Origin: Albula goreensis
Lineage: Eukaryota > Chordata > Actinopteri > Albuliformes > Albulidae
Reading direction: 5' to 3'
Length of the DNA stretch: 64,000 bases
Assembly: GCA_022829145.1 (NCBI GenBank)
Contig: CM040750.1
Location: 253,001 to 317,000, forward strand
The notes beneath the pieces are model-generated. The model saw nothing but the letters and a program-made list of their open reading frames with translations, searched no databases and had not been told where the DNA came from. The translations under genes and the position numbers were made by a program. Shown here piece by piece: positions 36,001 through 47,912 of the stretch. Position 1 is the stretch's first letter; each line of letters opens with the position of its first letter.

Positions 36001-36068
36001 CACACACACACACACACACACACACACAACACACACACACACACACACTGCAAACAAACAAACAAACA
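36001..36068. repeat. (CA)n microsatellite with adjoining (CAAA)n
   Basis: A CA run at 36001-36048, interrupted once near 36028, is followed by caaacaaacaaacaaacaa (36050-36068). Confidence 0.95.
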
Positions 36069-37740
36069 ATATTCTGCTCACAGGCTGGAAGATGCACATG
36101 CAAACACAGCTGGAGATAACAAGCTTATTGCCTATCTGACTATACAAATCTACTGCAAGCTTCCCAATTTTACCAAATTTTCCAAAATTCATCCAGCATT
36201 TTTTGTTATCTTGCTAATAGCCAAAACAAGTGTACAAACTGATGAAAACAATGTATAATCCACATACCAGCATTAGATGTAACTTTTGGAGAAAAATAGA
36301 AGTCAAACTGGTCTAAAGAAACAGTGATTTGAACAGTAGGGGGAATAGCTATGAGTACATTGTTCCACAAAGCAACTGGATATAGGGAATTATCCTAAAA
36401 ATGTTAACTGCCACACTCAAAAATGATGTTCAAGGGAGCTAGCTGTGGTGTAGAAGATATGTTTATGGTAACTTTGAGCTGCAAACAACTTTCATAAAAA
36501 TGTAGGTCATTAGATGCCTATGACCAGGGTCTTATAAAGCTGGCTTTGTCCCATCAGGGGCAGGCAGGGTTCAAGTCTCACTCATTCATACTCTAAGCCC
36601 GTGGTTAAAAAAGTAGCTGCTTGGTAGCCACTCTGGATTTAACTTAAGGCTATTGGCAGCTTATTCTTTGCTGTTTTCTTGTTAAGGTGTCTGTGTCTAC
36701 AAGTTTTTCAGTCTATGTAGGAAAAATATTTTAAGTCAATTCAGCTTCAAAAAATGAACTGATCAGATGGTTTCTGGATGAGTGAGATGCATTAATTTCA
36801 TTTTTCTATTGTTCATGAACATAAAAGTTCAGTGTCAGACGACAATATTTTAATGGCCTTTGGTTATTTCCTAGAGGAAGAATTATGTGTATACTGAAAA
36901 GACAGCAGTCACTTTGTTGTGAAAGAATTTGGCACAGACTGTAGTATTCTGGGATACTACAAGAACCAGGGTCAATGAGGGCAGGTCACTAAATATCTTG
37001 AGTGAAAATAGGTGAAAATCGCTATTAAGATGGAATTTGGGGTGACTCCATCATTTTGCGACTTACCTCTTGATACACAGTAAAATCTACTCATGTATAT
37101 GTATACGTGGAGTCAAGGTGTTAAAACAGGGTAACTGCAAATTACATTTTTGTGTAGGAATTTTTATGACTTCTGAAAACAGGTGGAAATGTAGTGCCAT
37201 CCAACAGTTACCCTCTGTCAGTTAACATACCAGCAAATACTGGTATGTTACAAACTATTACACAGGTTACACAGTCACATGATAATCGCATTACTGGAGG
37301 AACTTGAGCCATGCACGCACCCAAAGATCGAATTCTCTGTCGGCTGTGGTGATGCTGGATCTTTTCAAAGTAAAGTTGCATGGCTTACAGGTGCGTTGTT
37401 TCATCATACAATGAACAAGTGTTCAAAAATAGAAAACACACATATCCCGTGAATTTGCAGGGTTTGTGTGGTTCAAAAGGAATGTGAAGTTCACGTCACG
37501 GCAGCTTTGTTTTCAGGAACAGCTCTATCTACAGACAGTGAGAGGGTGGAACAATCAAAATGTGTTAGCCGCGCTGTAATATCCTTTTTCCAATGTATTA
37601 ATATTCTTCCACAACCAGCTGTGTTTTTTGCCCTCATTATGTTATAGGAAGCCTTTTTGTATACCATATTTTCTTTACTTCCTACACTGTTTGTTTTGTC
37701 AGCCCTATACCTAATACATTAATTTTGAATATGATTTCTA
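36069..37740. other. Unique AT-rich DNA
   Basis: A weak tRNA-like B-box string ('gggttcaagtctcactc', about 36567) could mark a decayed SINE, but no A-box or tail is evident. A perfect 11-bp stem with a 6-nt loop lies at 37223-37250 (taacataccag/ctggtatgtta). Confidence 0.45.
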
Positions 37741-38110
37741 TATGATGTCTAACTCTCTCCTCTCGGTTGATGTTAAATTCCTATGCTGTAATATGGCATT
37801 ATGAAGCTTTGGCTTGTTGGCCGTTATATCTATTACCGGATCAGTAAATTTAAGTTTAATTTTACTTTAGTTTCCCTCTCTACTTGCGCCTTGTTGCTCC
37901 GTATCCATTCGAATCGCCTTGCTATCTGGATGTGTAAGCATGTCATATCTGGCTTTTTTTCATGGGTGTCTTGTACCACAAAATTGCGACATGAGGGTGT
38001 TTAATTGTTTCATTGCATAATTAGGCCAGGTATTACTTAATCGGATGTTAATATCTCAGTGTTTGCGATCGCAAACGTGTCACTATATGGCAAATATTTT
38101 TGTGCTGTGA
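37741..38110. promoter_or_regulatory. Weak candidate conserved block
   Basis: Moderate-GC, non-repetitive sequence including 'ttgttggccgttatatc' and the palindrome gcgatcgc (38066-38073). There is no coding evidence beyond a 67-codon frame of unknown type. Confidence 0.17.
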
Positions 38111-38679
38111 CTAAATATAAATATTTACATAAAAAAAAACATCTCACAAGTTTGATTCTTTTGTTGTTAAACAGGCTGTAGTATCCTTTCCTTCTCCTTC
38201 TTCTTATCAAATTATGAACTACATTCATAAATTTTGCAGAAGCTGGAGGTTTTCAGTGTGAGATGGAGTCCAGGCCAGCTTTCCAGTCAGCTGCTCAGAA
38301 CACGCCAGGTCTGGACAGAGGGAAGCAGGGATGAAATGGCTCTCATTCTCTGAAAAAATCCACCCACTCTGAAAAGCACAAAAAACAAAATCCAGAATAA
38401 AAACCCTGGCATTGAGAGCTCTTTTATTATTGTATTATATTACTCTAATCTCTTTATCCTGTCAAGATTATGGTTCCTGCAAACATTATTATTGCTAGAC
38501 TGCATTCAATAACATGCAACTCAAGCATGGAACAGAAAAAAATGCAAATCACACATTCACTCTTATTATATTTTAAGCATAATCCATTTGAATTGCATGC
38601 TGAAATGAAGACAACATTTTGATCACAAGGACAATAAAATAATAATACATAAGCCCTACCAAGCGTATCCCCCCGCAGA
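38111..38679. other. Unique AT-rich DNA
   Basis: Nothing recognised. Confidence 0.55.
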
Positions 38680-39085
38680 ACGATCACAGCTGACACACGC
38701 CAATGATATTTAACATTGATTCATGCAGTCTATTGGCATCCACGGCGTTCCCCTCAACCTTATTGGCAGAGCTGCCAGTGGGGGTGTTAAAGATCACACC
38801 CATAAGACAGGAGGGTTTTTTTGTCTTGATTAGTGATGCTGTAGGTGGCCGTTTCAACCATTCCACCCTTCCTTCCGTCTCGTTGGAGTTTTTTTCCTCA
38901 TGCTTATGGATGTTGGTAAGGAGCGGTTTGACATTACTGTGAGTAGAGTGCAATCACTTCACCCTGAGAGTCAACTCAGACTCCACGTGGGCTGGGCACG
39001 TCCAGTAATCCCAAATCTCCATGATATCCCTTCAGTGAGTCCTCGTTGTTCAGGTTCATCCCACTTGAAGGAACTTTTCTGGCCC
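38680..39085. promoter_or_regulatory. Candidate conserved noncoding element
   Basis: Non-repetitive GC-richer block with 'cattggcatccacggcg'-like and 'gccagtgggggtgttaaag' strings and TTGATTAG/TGATTCAT cores. Frames are open on both strands (38684-38953 minus, 38703-38942 plus), as often happens in GC-richer unique DNA. Neither looks like a known protein. Confidence 0.27.
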
Positions 39086-40995
39086 CAGCTCATGTTGCAA
39101 TGCAGGGTCCATTGCAGCAGTATCTTTTTATAGTAAGAGGCAATGGTGACAGGCTGGGATGTTTCACAGCTTGTATTATTACTCTAAACTATTTCAGAAT
39201 GGCCACTTGCTGATACAGGATGTATGCTCACCGTTCCAAATTGACTTTTTATACATTTTTATTTTAATTCCACCTCTTTCTTTTCTCACATTTGTAGGCC
39301 TGTCTTCTCATTGCACTCCCCATGGTTAGCTTTGCTGTCCCAATGAAAGGACCCTAAACTACGCCTCTTTATAATCATTCTCTGCAATGAGGAATTAAAC
39401 CTGCCTTTGGTTGGAGGGCCAACTTCTTCTGTTAAAGTGTTTTTTTCTGCCATGGCAATCTGCACCTGTCAGGCAAGAGAGTGAACCTGGATAAAAGATA
39501 ACAGGAAAAACTTAACAGGGAAAGAAATGAAAGCCTTATTTTTGCAGTCTTAGTGGTATTGTGAAAGTGCCAGTGGTAACAAAAATGGAAGCAGATTTAG
39601 GCCTGTGCAAATCATGTTTGCACTTTTGGTGACCCCCTGCTTTTTTGCAGATACTAAATTAGCAATGTAGATAGAGAGGAAGTGTAAATTAAAACTCTGC
39701 ATGAAACAACCAGTTATGCTGCTGCCCTCATACATTACTGCTGGTGTAAAAATTAGGCCAAAAAGCCTTTTTGCAAACAGGAGTGACCTGCCATTACAGT
39801 AAAGGGTGAAAATGCAGAGCTTGTGTGAATGTTACCTTGAGGGAAATGAGTTAATCTGCCCAATGATGAAACAGTCTAAGCCCAACATCGGAGAAGGAGG
39901 TCAAAGTGTCTTATGACACACATTATCATATATCATTTTTCCCTGATGGGCTGTTTTGGGCCATACCACTTCTTCACCTTTGTGTGAAAGCACAGCACTA
40001 AAAAAACAACAACATGAACACTAATGAGAAAAAGAACAAGGAACATTTTCTCAGGAATTAAAAAAAGTGTTTGTTTTTATTGGGGCTTCAGCTGTTTTGC
40101 TTGAAAATATCAAACATTCAATACTATTATCTATCTGCATGCTGATTCACTATTTCCTTCCAAACTCCATTATTTCAGCCACTTTTCAGGAATCAGGTTA
40201 GTACAGACAGGGAAAATGTTCTGTATTTCCAATACAATTCCTGTATTTTTCTTAGCAGGTTTTTCTCTTTTCCAGTCATATAAACATTAAAGATGTAAAT
40301 TTATGTTAGCTGTTCCATATACGTCTCACATTAAGCCTTAAATAAATTATTACTGTGTTGTGACTGTGCTAAACACCCTTTCCATTTCAGAAAATGGCTG
40401 GCATGTCAATACTTTTTAATTGAACTGGATTTTATAATAACTGTACTGGAATTTTATAATAAACCACATGTGATATTTAATGCAAAATTATTATTTTTTC
40501 AATTAGTTCATTTTATCAGTGTATTCTATTATTATTTACTATGTATTGTTTATGTTATTATTGTTATTATTATTATTCATTGGAGTCATTGTATTTATTC
40601 ATTTCGAAGATATTGGGAATGCTGATGCTAATGCTACTAGGAAAAAAAATATAATGTGCTGTCCTTTTTTGACCACTGTTTGACATTTGTGTAGATAAAT
40701 AAAAAAAGGAAGGGGCTTTGGGAGATGGTGAAAGGGTGACAACGTGGAAACAGGCTCATTTTTACAACCTGAAAGTGTTGAAATAACACCACAGAGCTCT
40801 TTGCACTCACCTCTAATTTCAGTGAGCAAGAACACACTTGATCTGGCAATATGAGATGACTCGTAGAGGTCACCTGGGCTAAATGGTATTTGATTAAAAT
40901 CAGGAGATGGCCCAGTCCTGTTTTTCACAGTTTACTTTGGCCTGCTGGGAATTTTCCGGGAAAATAGCCTCCTCTCCGGATTCTTCCGCTCTCCT
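39086..40995. other. Unique AT-rich DNA
   Basis: Nothing recognised apart from short ATT-rich runs near 40560-40580. Confidence 0.5.
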
Positions 40996-40999
40996 CTTT

Positions 41000-41125
41000 A
41001 TGGGGGGTTTGGAGGGTTTGGGGCAGGGAGGAGGAGGAGGAGGAGGAGGAGGAGGGGTGGGGTGGGGTGGGGTGGGGTGAGGAGGAGGGGACCTGTATGT
41101 TTGGCTGGAAAAAAAAAAAAAAAAA
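41000..41125 (+). repeat. Polypurine tract with (GGA)n, (GGGGT)5 and poly-A
   Basis: In order: G-runs 'ggggggtttggagggtttgg', a (GGA)n run to 41053, five perfect GGGGT units at 41054-41078, then gaggaggagggg, and an A17 run at 41109-41125. The five G4 runs with single-T loops form a very strong G-quadruplex motif on the plus strand. The GGA mirror tract could also form triplex DNA. Confidence 0.95.
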
Positions 41126-41149
41126 CTTGCCACTGTTTATCAAGTGAAG

Positions 41150-41620
41150 GCAAATCCAATTAGCCCATGGCCTGCCTCCTCACCCTATTAACCAGCTCAG
41201 CTGTGAGAACACTCATCAGCTCTGCCAATATCTCATTTCTCCTGCCGCAGATAAGATCGGCTCAAGATATTCAATGGGGTTTCACTTCAGCTTCATCACA
41301 GACCTGGAGCTCTAACCACAGTGTCCCAATCCCTTATTCTTGCCTGGCTTTCTCTCATGTAGCTACACATAGACAACAAAAAAAGTAGGACAGTAACTTC
41401 CAGGCCCATGGCTTGTTTCCCATAGACACAGATCAGGCCTTCACTCTGTGTGACAGGAGAGAGTCGGATTTTTCTTATCGCGGCCGGCCCACAAAGGGCC
41501 AGGCCAGGCCCACGTCATTAGCATTCCTTGCTGGAGATGTGTCAGTCCTATTTCTATCACAGAGACAGATTGAGCCTTTCACTCAGCCACACGACTGACT
41601 GACACATGGCCTGACCAGGG
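41150..41620. promoter_or_regulatory. Candidate conserved noncoding element
   Basis: Block with 'ccaattagcccatggcc', 'gcagataagatcggctc' (GATA-like), 'cttatcgcggccggcc' and 'cacgtcattagcattcc'. GC-richer than its flanks, non-repetitive, with no supported coding frame. Confidence 0.28.
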
Positions 41621-41989
41621 GACAACATTGTTATTTGAGTTAAGAAATCAATTTGTATCAAATGTACACTGTAATTTATTTGTTGGCTTTGAAGGGAACC
41701 TGGCTAAGATAAATGGCAATGGAGCTATTTTTCGTTGCTGAGCCGATAAAGTTCTTGTGAAGCTCATGATAGTTCCAGTCAGAGTAAAAGTGACAAACAT
41801 GTTTAAAGTTGCGCCATGATCTTTAAATCTCAAAAAGAACACCTTGTTGGACATGATAGAACATTTTTTACCTTCTCCCTCCATCTGTCACAACGCTATG
41901 GTGACATGCAGCTTCAGTATTTTTGCTGACATTTTCTTTATCGCACACATCTCACGGCAAAAGAGTAGAGATGTTTGTTCCTTTTTTAT
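41621..41989. other. Unique AT-rich DNA
   Basis: Nothing recognised. Confidence 0.5.
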
Positions 41990-42255
41990 TTTTTAACTCA
42001 ATTCGCAGTGAGCAGTCCAGCTCACAGATCAAGATGGTCTTTTAGGATTAAAAAGATTAATATTACTTCTTGCGCATCAAGCCTCGGAAATAATAATCAT
42101 TCGCTGTGATACCTGTCCTGCTCTGAAATAATATACATTTAAAATCCTTGAAAAAGTAAAGCATCTATTTTGATTAATTTATCCCGCCTGCATTAATATT
42201 CAAAATAATATAAACAATTGAATAAAGGAACGAATTTGGTAAATTTGTTAGAATC
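41990..42255. promoter_or_regulatory. Strong candidate conserved noncoding element
   Basis: Dense homeodomain-like cores: 'aggattaaaaagattaat', 'gaaataataatcattcgc', 'ttttgattaatttatccc' and 'gcattaatattcaaaat'. This texture is typical of ultraconserved-type vertebrate enhancers. Inferred by eye. Confidence 0.32.
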
Positions 42256-42586
42256 ATCCCCCACCAATCAGTTGAGATTTATAATTTTATATATAGAACT
42301 ATTTATATGTGTTATACAATATAACCATGTAATATACAATATAACAAAAATATGGCTACATGGACTTCAAAACTTAAACAGCACTGCATCATAACATGTT
42401 ACATAAAAACAAGTAGGAGACAGTCATGTGCAAGGCATTGAGTCTGACTGTTATTCTGCATGGTGAAATTACAACAAACGTAAATACAGTCATTTAATAA
42501 GACCGGGTGCATCCTATGGTGCAAACATTGTTTCCTCAAATTGTTCCCATACTCCAAGACTGCAACACCCCTATACACACTGCCAA

Positions 42587-42609
42587 CACCCACCAGTCTC
42601 AAAAATCAA
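42587..42609. repeat. 23-bp word shared with 47787-47809
   Basis: A 23-bp word beginning 'cacccaccagtctcaaaaat' occurs identically here and at 47787-47809. Flanks on both sides do not align obviously. It is probably the most conserved bit of two old copies of one dispersed element on the same strand. Confidence 0.75.
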
Positions 42610-43560
42610 CGGCATTCGGCTTCCAAAACAAACAGGATGAAGTCAAACATCATCCATGGTCGCCCTAATCCTCATTGTGCCTTTATTGAACACAATACAT
42701 GACTACCTCCTTCATTTCTTAAAGAACTGATGGCTTCCAGAAGAATGGTCCAGTTTCCTTCTAACAGCAGTTCAAAACGTATAATAAGGATTTCAACTCT
42801 TCTGAAGGTAGAGGGTAGCACAGCTCCTTAAGATTTATAAACACTCATATACAGTATTACTGGTGTGTTTCTATTATTTTTTCCAACCCCTGAATGTGTT
42901 CAGGCTTGTAAAATGTTCATTCAGGACAAACTCTTTTGATTTAAGGCCTTTTCCATTGGCAATTCTTTCTTTCCTTTTTTTACCAAGTTTGTTTCAGGAT
43001 GTCATTGGTCCAGTCTGCAGCCTCTGTGATTCAGTGGTGTGAATGAATCAAAGCCAGCTGTGCAGCTCTGAGGTCTTTGTGGAATGTTGATGTCCAGATG
43101 TTGGTTGCTGGAGGGGTTGGCTCAGATCTGACCTGAGGTATATGCACCATGTGCAGGACACTGTGCTGTTTTAACAGCTCTATTCACTGGGGGCCTCCCA
43201 AGATGAAAATCTTTTAGCGCTGTTGTACTTTTGATACATCCCCAAAGTGCACATGGACTACCGTGACTAAAAAGAACACTCTTTCTTCTGGTGTTAATTA
43301 ACCTTTTCAGCAGTTCACTCAATGTCACTATGGCCATCCCCCTGGAGTGAGTCAATGGCAGGCACTGAAAATTCAGTTAGATCCTTCCAGAGTAGCACGT
43401 TCATTTCAAATAACTGCATATCTTTACTTTTCTATTGCTCATGTTTTAGATTTGGTTCTCTCTCTCGCACAGCTGTAGGCCTACTTGTTTATCAGTTGAA
43501 AATTTCACATACTACGTCATGCTTCTCTTGCCAATCTAAGAGGTCTTTATGTAAAAACTA
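42610..43560. other. Unique DNA
   Basis: No gene, array or transposon end recognised. Confidence 0.5.
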
Positions 43561-43561
43561 A

Positions 43562-43860
43562 GGGCCAAATTTACTAAGGAATAGTCGCAGCGCAAAAATA
43601 TTTGCGACATAGTGACACTTTTCCGGTTGAAACACCAAAATATTAATGACCGATTTACTGATTTAAGAGTTAGTCTAATTATAATCAATCAAAAATTAAA
43701 CGCCCTCAAATTGCAATTTTGCGGTGGGAGACGCCCATAAAAAGGTCAGATATGACAGGCTTACACATCCAGATAAGGCGATGGAAAATGGAAATCAGCA
43801 ACCAGGCTCAAGTAGTGACGACACCTAAAGAAAAATGAAACTTAAATTTACTGATCAGGT
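43562..43860. mobile_element. Possible Harbinger-like DNA transposon relic
   Basis: Starts 'gggccaaatttactaagg', then agtcgcagcgcaaaaatatt and 'tgcgacatagtgac'. The wording matches short fish PIF/Harbinger-type elements whose ends read like ccaaatttactaa with gcgca blocks inside. Toward the right it has 'cttaaatttactgatcagg'. Exact ends and a TWA duplication could not be fixed. Confidence 0.35.
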
Positions 43861-44036
43861 AATAGATATGACAGCTAGCATGGCACAGCTTCATAATGCC
43901 GTAATACAGTATTAAAAACACCAACCAAGAGGTGAACGGTTGAGAATGACATCATGTTCACAATTAATTTATTTAGGTATAGACTAACAAAAAGAACAGT
44001 ATAGGAAGTAAATAAAATATGACATGATGATAAACT

Positions 44037-44078
44037 CATAGTTAAGATGATCCAAAACAGGAACATTGTATGGTAACC
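44037..44078. repeat. Detached left copy of the 41-bp minisatellite
   Basis: 'catagttaagatgatcc' followed by aaaacaggaacattgtatggtaacc is one complete diverged unit of the array that continues at 44631. The hAT element at 44079-44622 separates it from the rest. Confidence 0.88.
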
Positions 44079-44622
44079 CAGCATGTCTCAAACTTAGGGC
44101 CGCGGACCAGCACCAGTAGTTGACGAGGAAACTGCCAATCCGCAGAGCTCTGCCACTGTGCCAGTCAAATTATGCTTGGTGCTTCTATCACTCGCTAGGT
44201 CCCCGTCCCCTTGACTGAAGTTCTTGCTTCAAAATAGTAACATTTTATTTAAGATTCTAGGGCATTAGGTGTACATAAGCCTTGCGTTTTGTTCAAGATT
44301 CTAGAATGTTAAATGTTCCCACCCACAGGAACTTGCACCTTTGTTCTCTCAGTCATTTCAGAACTCACTCAATCGCACACTATTTGAGCTGTCGTTGAGT
44401 CATGGCATGTTCCAAGCAAGTCAGACTCCATTTTTAGGAAACAACCAGCATCTAACGATGTTGATTTAAATGAAGAACCAGAGGCAAAAAACATCAGCGA
44501 TTTATTCATCATTAGGACTCATCATATATTACATTTGTGCGTGTGTGGGGGATTAGGGGGTGGAGGGCTATGGGGCCAAAATCTGACATGACTGGGCACC
44601 AGAAGAAGTTTGAGAAAGGCTG
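44079..44622. mobile_element. hAT element (544 bp) inserted in a minisatellite unit
   Basis: Left end 'cagcatgtctcaaactt' and right end 'aagtttgagaaaggctg' are inverted repeats (14 of 17 match). They resemble hAT ends of the CAGNGNTTCTCAAACT type, followed here by gggccgcgga. Flanking 8-mers tggtaacc (44071-44078) and tgctaacc (44623-44630) are a target duplication with one mismatch. An open stretch near 44420-44520 reads KSDSIFRKQPASNDVDLNEE, which could be a relic of a transposase N-terminus; that part is weak. The copy is a deleted, non-autonomous derivative. Confidence 0.83.
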
Positions 44623-44630
44623 TGCTAACC

Positions 44631-45005
44631 CATAGTTAAGACAATCCATACGGGAACATTGTATGCTAACCCACAGTTAAGACAATCCATACGGGAACAT
44701 TGTATGCTAACCCACAGTTAAGACAATCCATACGGGAACATTGTATGCTAACCCACAGTTAAGACAATCCATACGAGAACATTGTAAGATGATTAAGACA
44801 ATCCATAGGAACATTGTATGCTAACCCAGAGTTAAGATGATCCATACAGGACATTGTATGCTAACCCATTAAGACAATCCATACATACATTGTAGACAAT
44901 CCAAACGGGATCCATACAGGAACATTGTATGCTAACCCACAGTTAAGACATCTACCATTGTATATCTTTTATCCATACAGGACTCTTGTAAACTGTTAAG
45001 ACAAT
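44631..45005. repeat. Minisatellite, 41-bp unit, about 8 copies (right part)
   Basis: The unit is 'cacagttaagacaatccata' followed by cgggaacattgtatgctaacc. The four leftmost copies are nearly identical. Rightward copies carry small deletions and fade out by about 45005. The first copy's tgctaacc forms the right target duplication of the adjoining hAT element. Confidence 0.95.
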
Positions 45006-45699
45006 CAACAGATCTGAAATGCATCTACATGAGACTAAAAACTGTAACACCAACAGAGATGCTACATGATAATGACGCGTCATGGACCACAGTTTACTTG
45101 GTAACCTGTGAATTAAATACAGCATCATATTGTAATTCCATGTTCTTTTAAAGACACTGAGCAATAAATGAACCTGGTGAATTCATTTAAAATGTGAAGC
45201 ATCACTTATTTTTATAAATTAGATGAAAAATTAGATATAACCTCCCTCCATCACAGTTATCAACTTGTTCAATAAATGTGACATTCTTATCATCTTACAG
45301 TGCTGAAGATTTGCTGCCACAGTGTGTACATTCAATAAATCATTAAATTGTCATACATTTTATGTCAATTTGATTTATTACATACATATCCACCATTACA
45401 TGCACATCACAAATATTTGCTAAGTTTTTGTCTTGGTCAGAACACATGCTACAGAATCTTCTGTAGATCCATAAACATTACAACAGAAATACAGAACTAT
45501 ATTCATAAGAGGGAAACTCGTGTAACTCATGCAGTCAGAAAAAAATGAAACTTGCATCCTTTCCTCTTTTGAGGAATGGAGTTGTGAAGACCTGCATTCT
45601 ATCCTATTAGCATCAAGAGGTGGTTTAGCATTTTTCTGAAACTGGGGGAAAAAACAGGTGGTTATCTATGCACATCAAACATATATTAAGCCTCTAGGT
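45006..45699. other. Unique AT-rich DNA
   Basis: Nothing recognised. Confidence 0.55.
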
Positions 45700-46215
45700 T
45701 GACCCAGGGACGCTTCTTAGTTTGGTTTTATAGAGGCCAAACCAGAGAATGTTCTGAATTGCAGTTGAAAAATTTAGATATGCAAATGTGTTCAAAGAAG
45801 TCACGGCTGAAAAAAGGGTGCCTTAATGCCTCAAAGCCACATACTCTAAAGCAAAACAAGATTAGGAAAATTGAATCATTTCAAAAGCTGTGGGCAGAAT
45901 GTAAACTTGTTAGCATTCTAATCCTTAGGCCAGGTGACTGGCTCGGCTTGCGCTTACCCGGTGGAGAGGGGATTTGAGGCAGGGTCCGATGAAATATGTT
46001 ACTCTATTTGAATCAAATCATCCCTCAGTCTAGTGCTTTGAATACTGGGACCTTTTTCATTCCTTTTTTTTTATCGGTGAGCTCCTATAGGCTGCCCCAC
46101 GAAAGCCTTGGTTTGTGGACTTGCTTCAACGTCTTTCGCTTCGCAGGGCCTGCGTGTTTGATTTTTGACACATGCTTCCTTTTGCACAGTTGTTTTTGTT
46201 GTTTTCTGCTTGAAG
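45700..46215. promoter_or_regulatory. Candidate conserved noncoding element
   Basis: Block with 'tttagatatgcaaatgtg' (octamer-like), 'gttagcattctaatcc', 'cttgcgcttacccgg' and 'ctgccccacgaaagcc'. Non-repetitive and GC-richer at the right. A 92-codon frame (45699-45977) resembles no family. Confidence 0.28.
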
Positions 46216-46619
46216 AGCACTTGTAAGAATATTCTGTGGTTGTGATAAGTAAAGGTTTAGTGAAAGAGAAGATTAGATGTGATAGCAGTGAGAGAATAAA
46301 TAATCCATGAGTTTCATTAGGCTGATTTCACACCATACACCAGCCTGAATTTCACAACTATTGGTTATTTTGTTGAAATACCAAATACAACTATGAGAGC
46401 AGTTATAGAAATAAAGTAATTTAATCAAAGAAAACAGAAATTTTGAAAAGATTAATCACAAAGATGTATATTTTCGATAAACCTTTAATAACAGTCTTGT
46501 TTGGAAAGAGGTTTTTAAAAATTCTAATTCAGATTGCACCTGGTTCCATCTAATCCAGATCTCTGACCTCACTATACTCCTCAAACTCCCGTGGCAACCT
46601 TTAAAAGAAATTAAGAATA

Positions 46620-46735
46620 TGGAGCCGATTGGGCAGTAAGTTTTGGCTAAAATGACTGCTCTATTACCTCAGCTCTTTTAACTGATCGAAGGCTCGGGAT
46701 AAGAGCATCTGCTAAACAGCTACATGTAAATGTCC
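46620..46735 (+). mobile_element. SINE-type 3' tail fossil
   Basis: 'ctcgggataagagcatctgc' followed by taaacagctacatgtaaatg matches the fish retroposon tail 'ctctggataagagcgtctgctaaatg...aaatg'. The part upstream is too decayed to type. Confidence 0.52.
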
Positions 46736-47912
46736 GAGAGATACTTTGCCAATTTCTTTAAAACATGGAAAGTTTCATATTTTGATATAGAATTTTAATT
46801 ACCATACCAAAAATCCAATTAAATTTTCAGCATGTTTGTGGTTAATATAAATACCAATAAATACTGATAAATATTATCTGATTCAGAGAAAAGCCATTTT
46901 CATGACAGGTATCACATCCTTAGGGTTAGGGTTATCCATACTGAGATTAACCCAAACCCTATAACACTATCTACATTTTGACTGGTGTTCTATGATACAG
47001 TAACATTTCTCTGAGGGAAACGGGTATCATATCCTTACAAACTGTCATTCCTGGTCAGGACTCTTAAATGTTTTAATCTTAGCATGATTAAAATGAAATT
47101 TCAGCTTTCTCACACACTTAGAATGTCAATTAATTAATAAGCTGTGGCTGTCATTTACTCCTCTAGATGAAAAAATATGCAGAAATACATTTTTTAGCAT
47201 CATTGCTGGTAATTAGTACTTTACTTGTATTATTTGAGTATCTGCAAAAGGTTTCCACACATGCCATATACTATTTTGTTAGATTTCAAATTTCAAAATT
47301 CTATTCCAGAGGGAAACATTCCTGAGATCATATCAAGTCACATATAGCGATTTCTTTGACTGAGAGACAAAACATCAGAGATCAGACAAATCACTGCATT
47401 TGCGGAAGCAAAAAAACATTTTTGATTGGAGACTTAAGGGAGGAAACTCAGTTGAGAACCAGCTCTCAAAAGGAAGAGGGAAAATGAAAAGGAGCTTCTA
47501 ACTTTTTTCTTTAATGTCACAAAACTGGTTTTAAAGATACTTTTAGGTTTTTCCCCACACAGAACTCAAAATCCTCCCACTTTGGGGTGGTTCATTGCAG
47601 TCAGATGAGCTAAAATCACACGCCAAAGCTCAAATGCAGAATCAAATCTCTTTACAAAAGCCTAAGGTTTCTACCAGGTCTACACAAATACATTACCTTG
47701 AGCAAAGGTTACCACTCGTAATTTCCAGATACTCTAAGTTTACATTCTCTCGCTCATCAAACAGTCCCAGATGTCCATGGTGGTTCCACCCACCAGTCTC
47801 AAAAATCAAAAAACATGCAAAGTGAACATCAGGCACAATGGTTTTCCATACAATAACCACAGTCACCCATAAAAGCCCTACAAGATACATGATGAAAAGA
47901 CAATAATATACA
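46736..47912. other. Unique AT-rich DNA
   Basis: Holds the second copy of the shared 23-bp word at 47787-47809. A two-unit telomere-like ttagggttagggtta at about 46920 is too short to mean anything. Confidence 0.5.

Noticed and set aside
36500..36665. Possible SINE with B-box-like gggttcaagtctc
   Set aside because: No A-box, no recognisable tail and no target duplication.
46918..46936. Telomere-like ttagggttagggtta
   Set aside because: Only two and a half units, far too short for an interstitial telomere.
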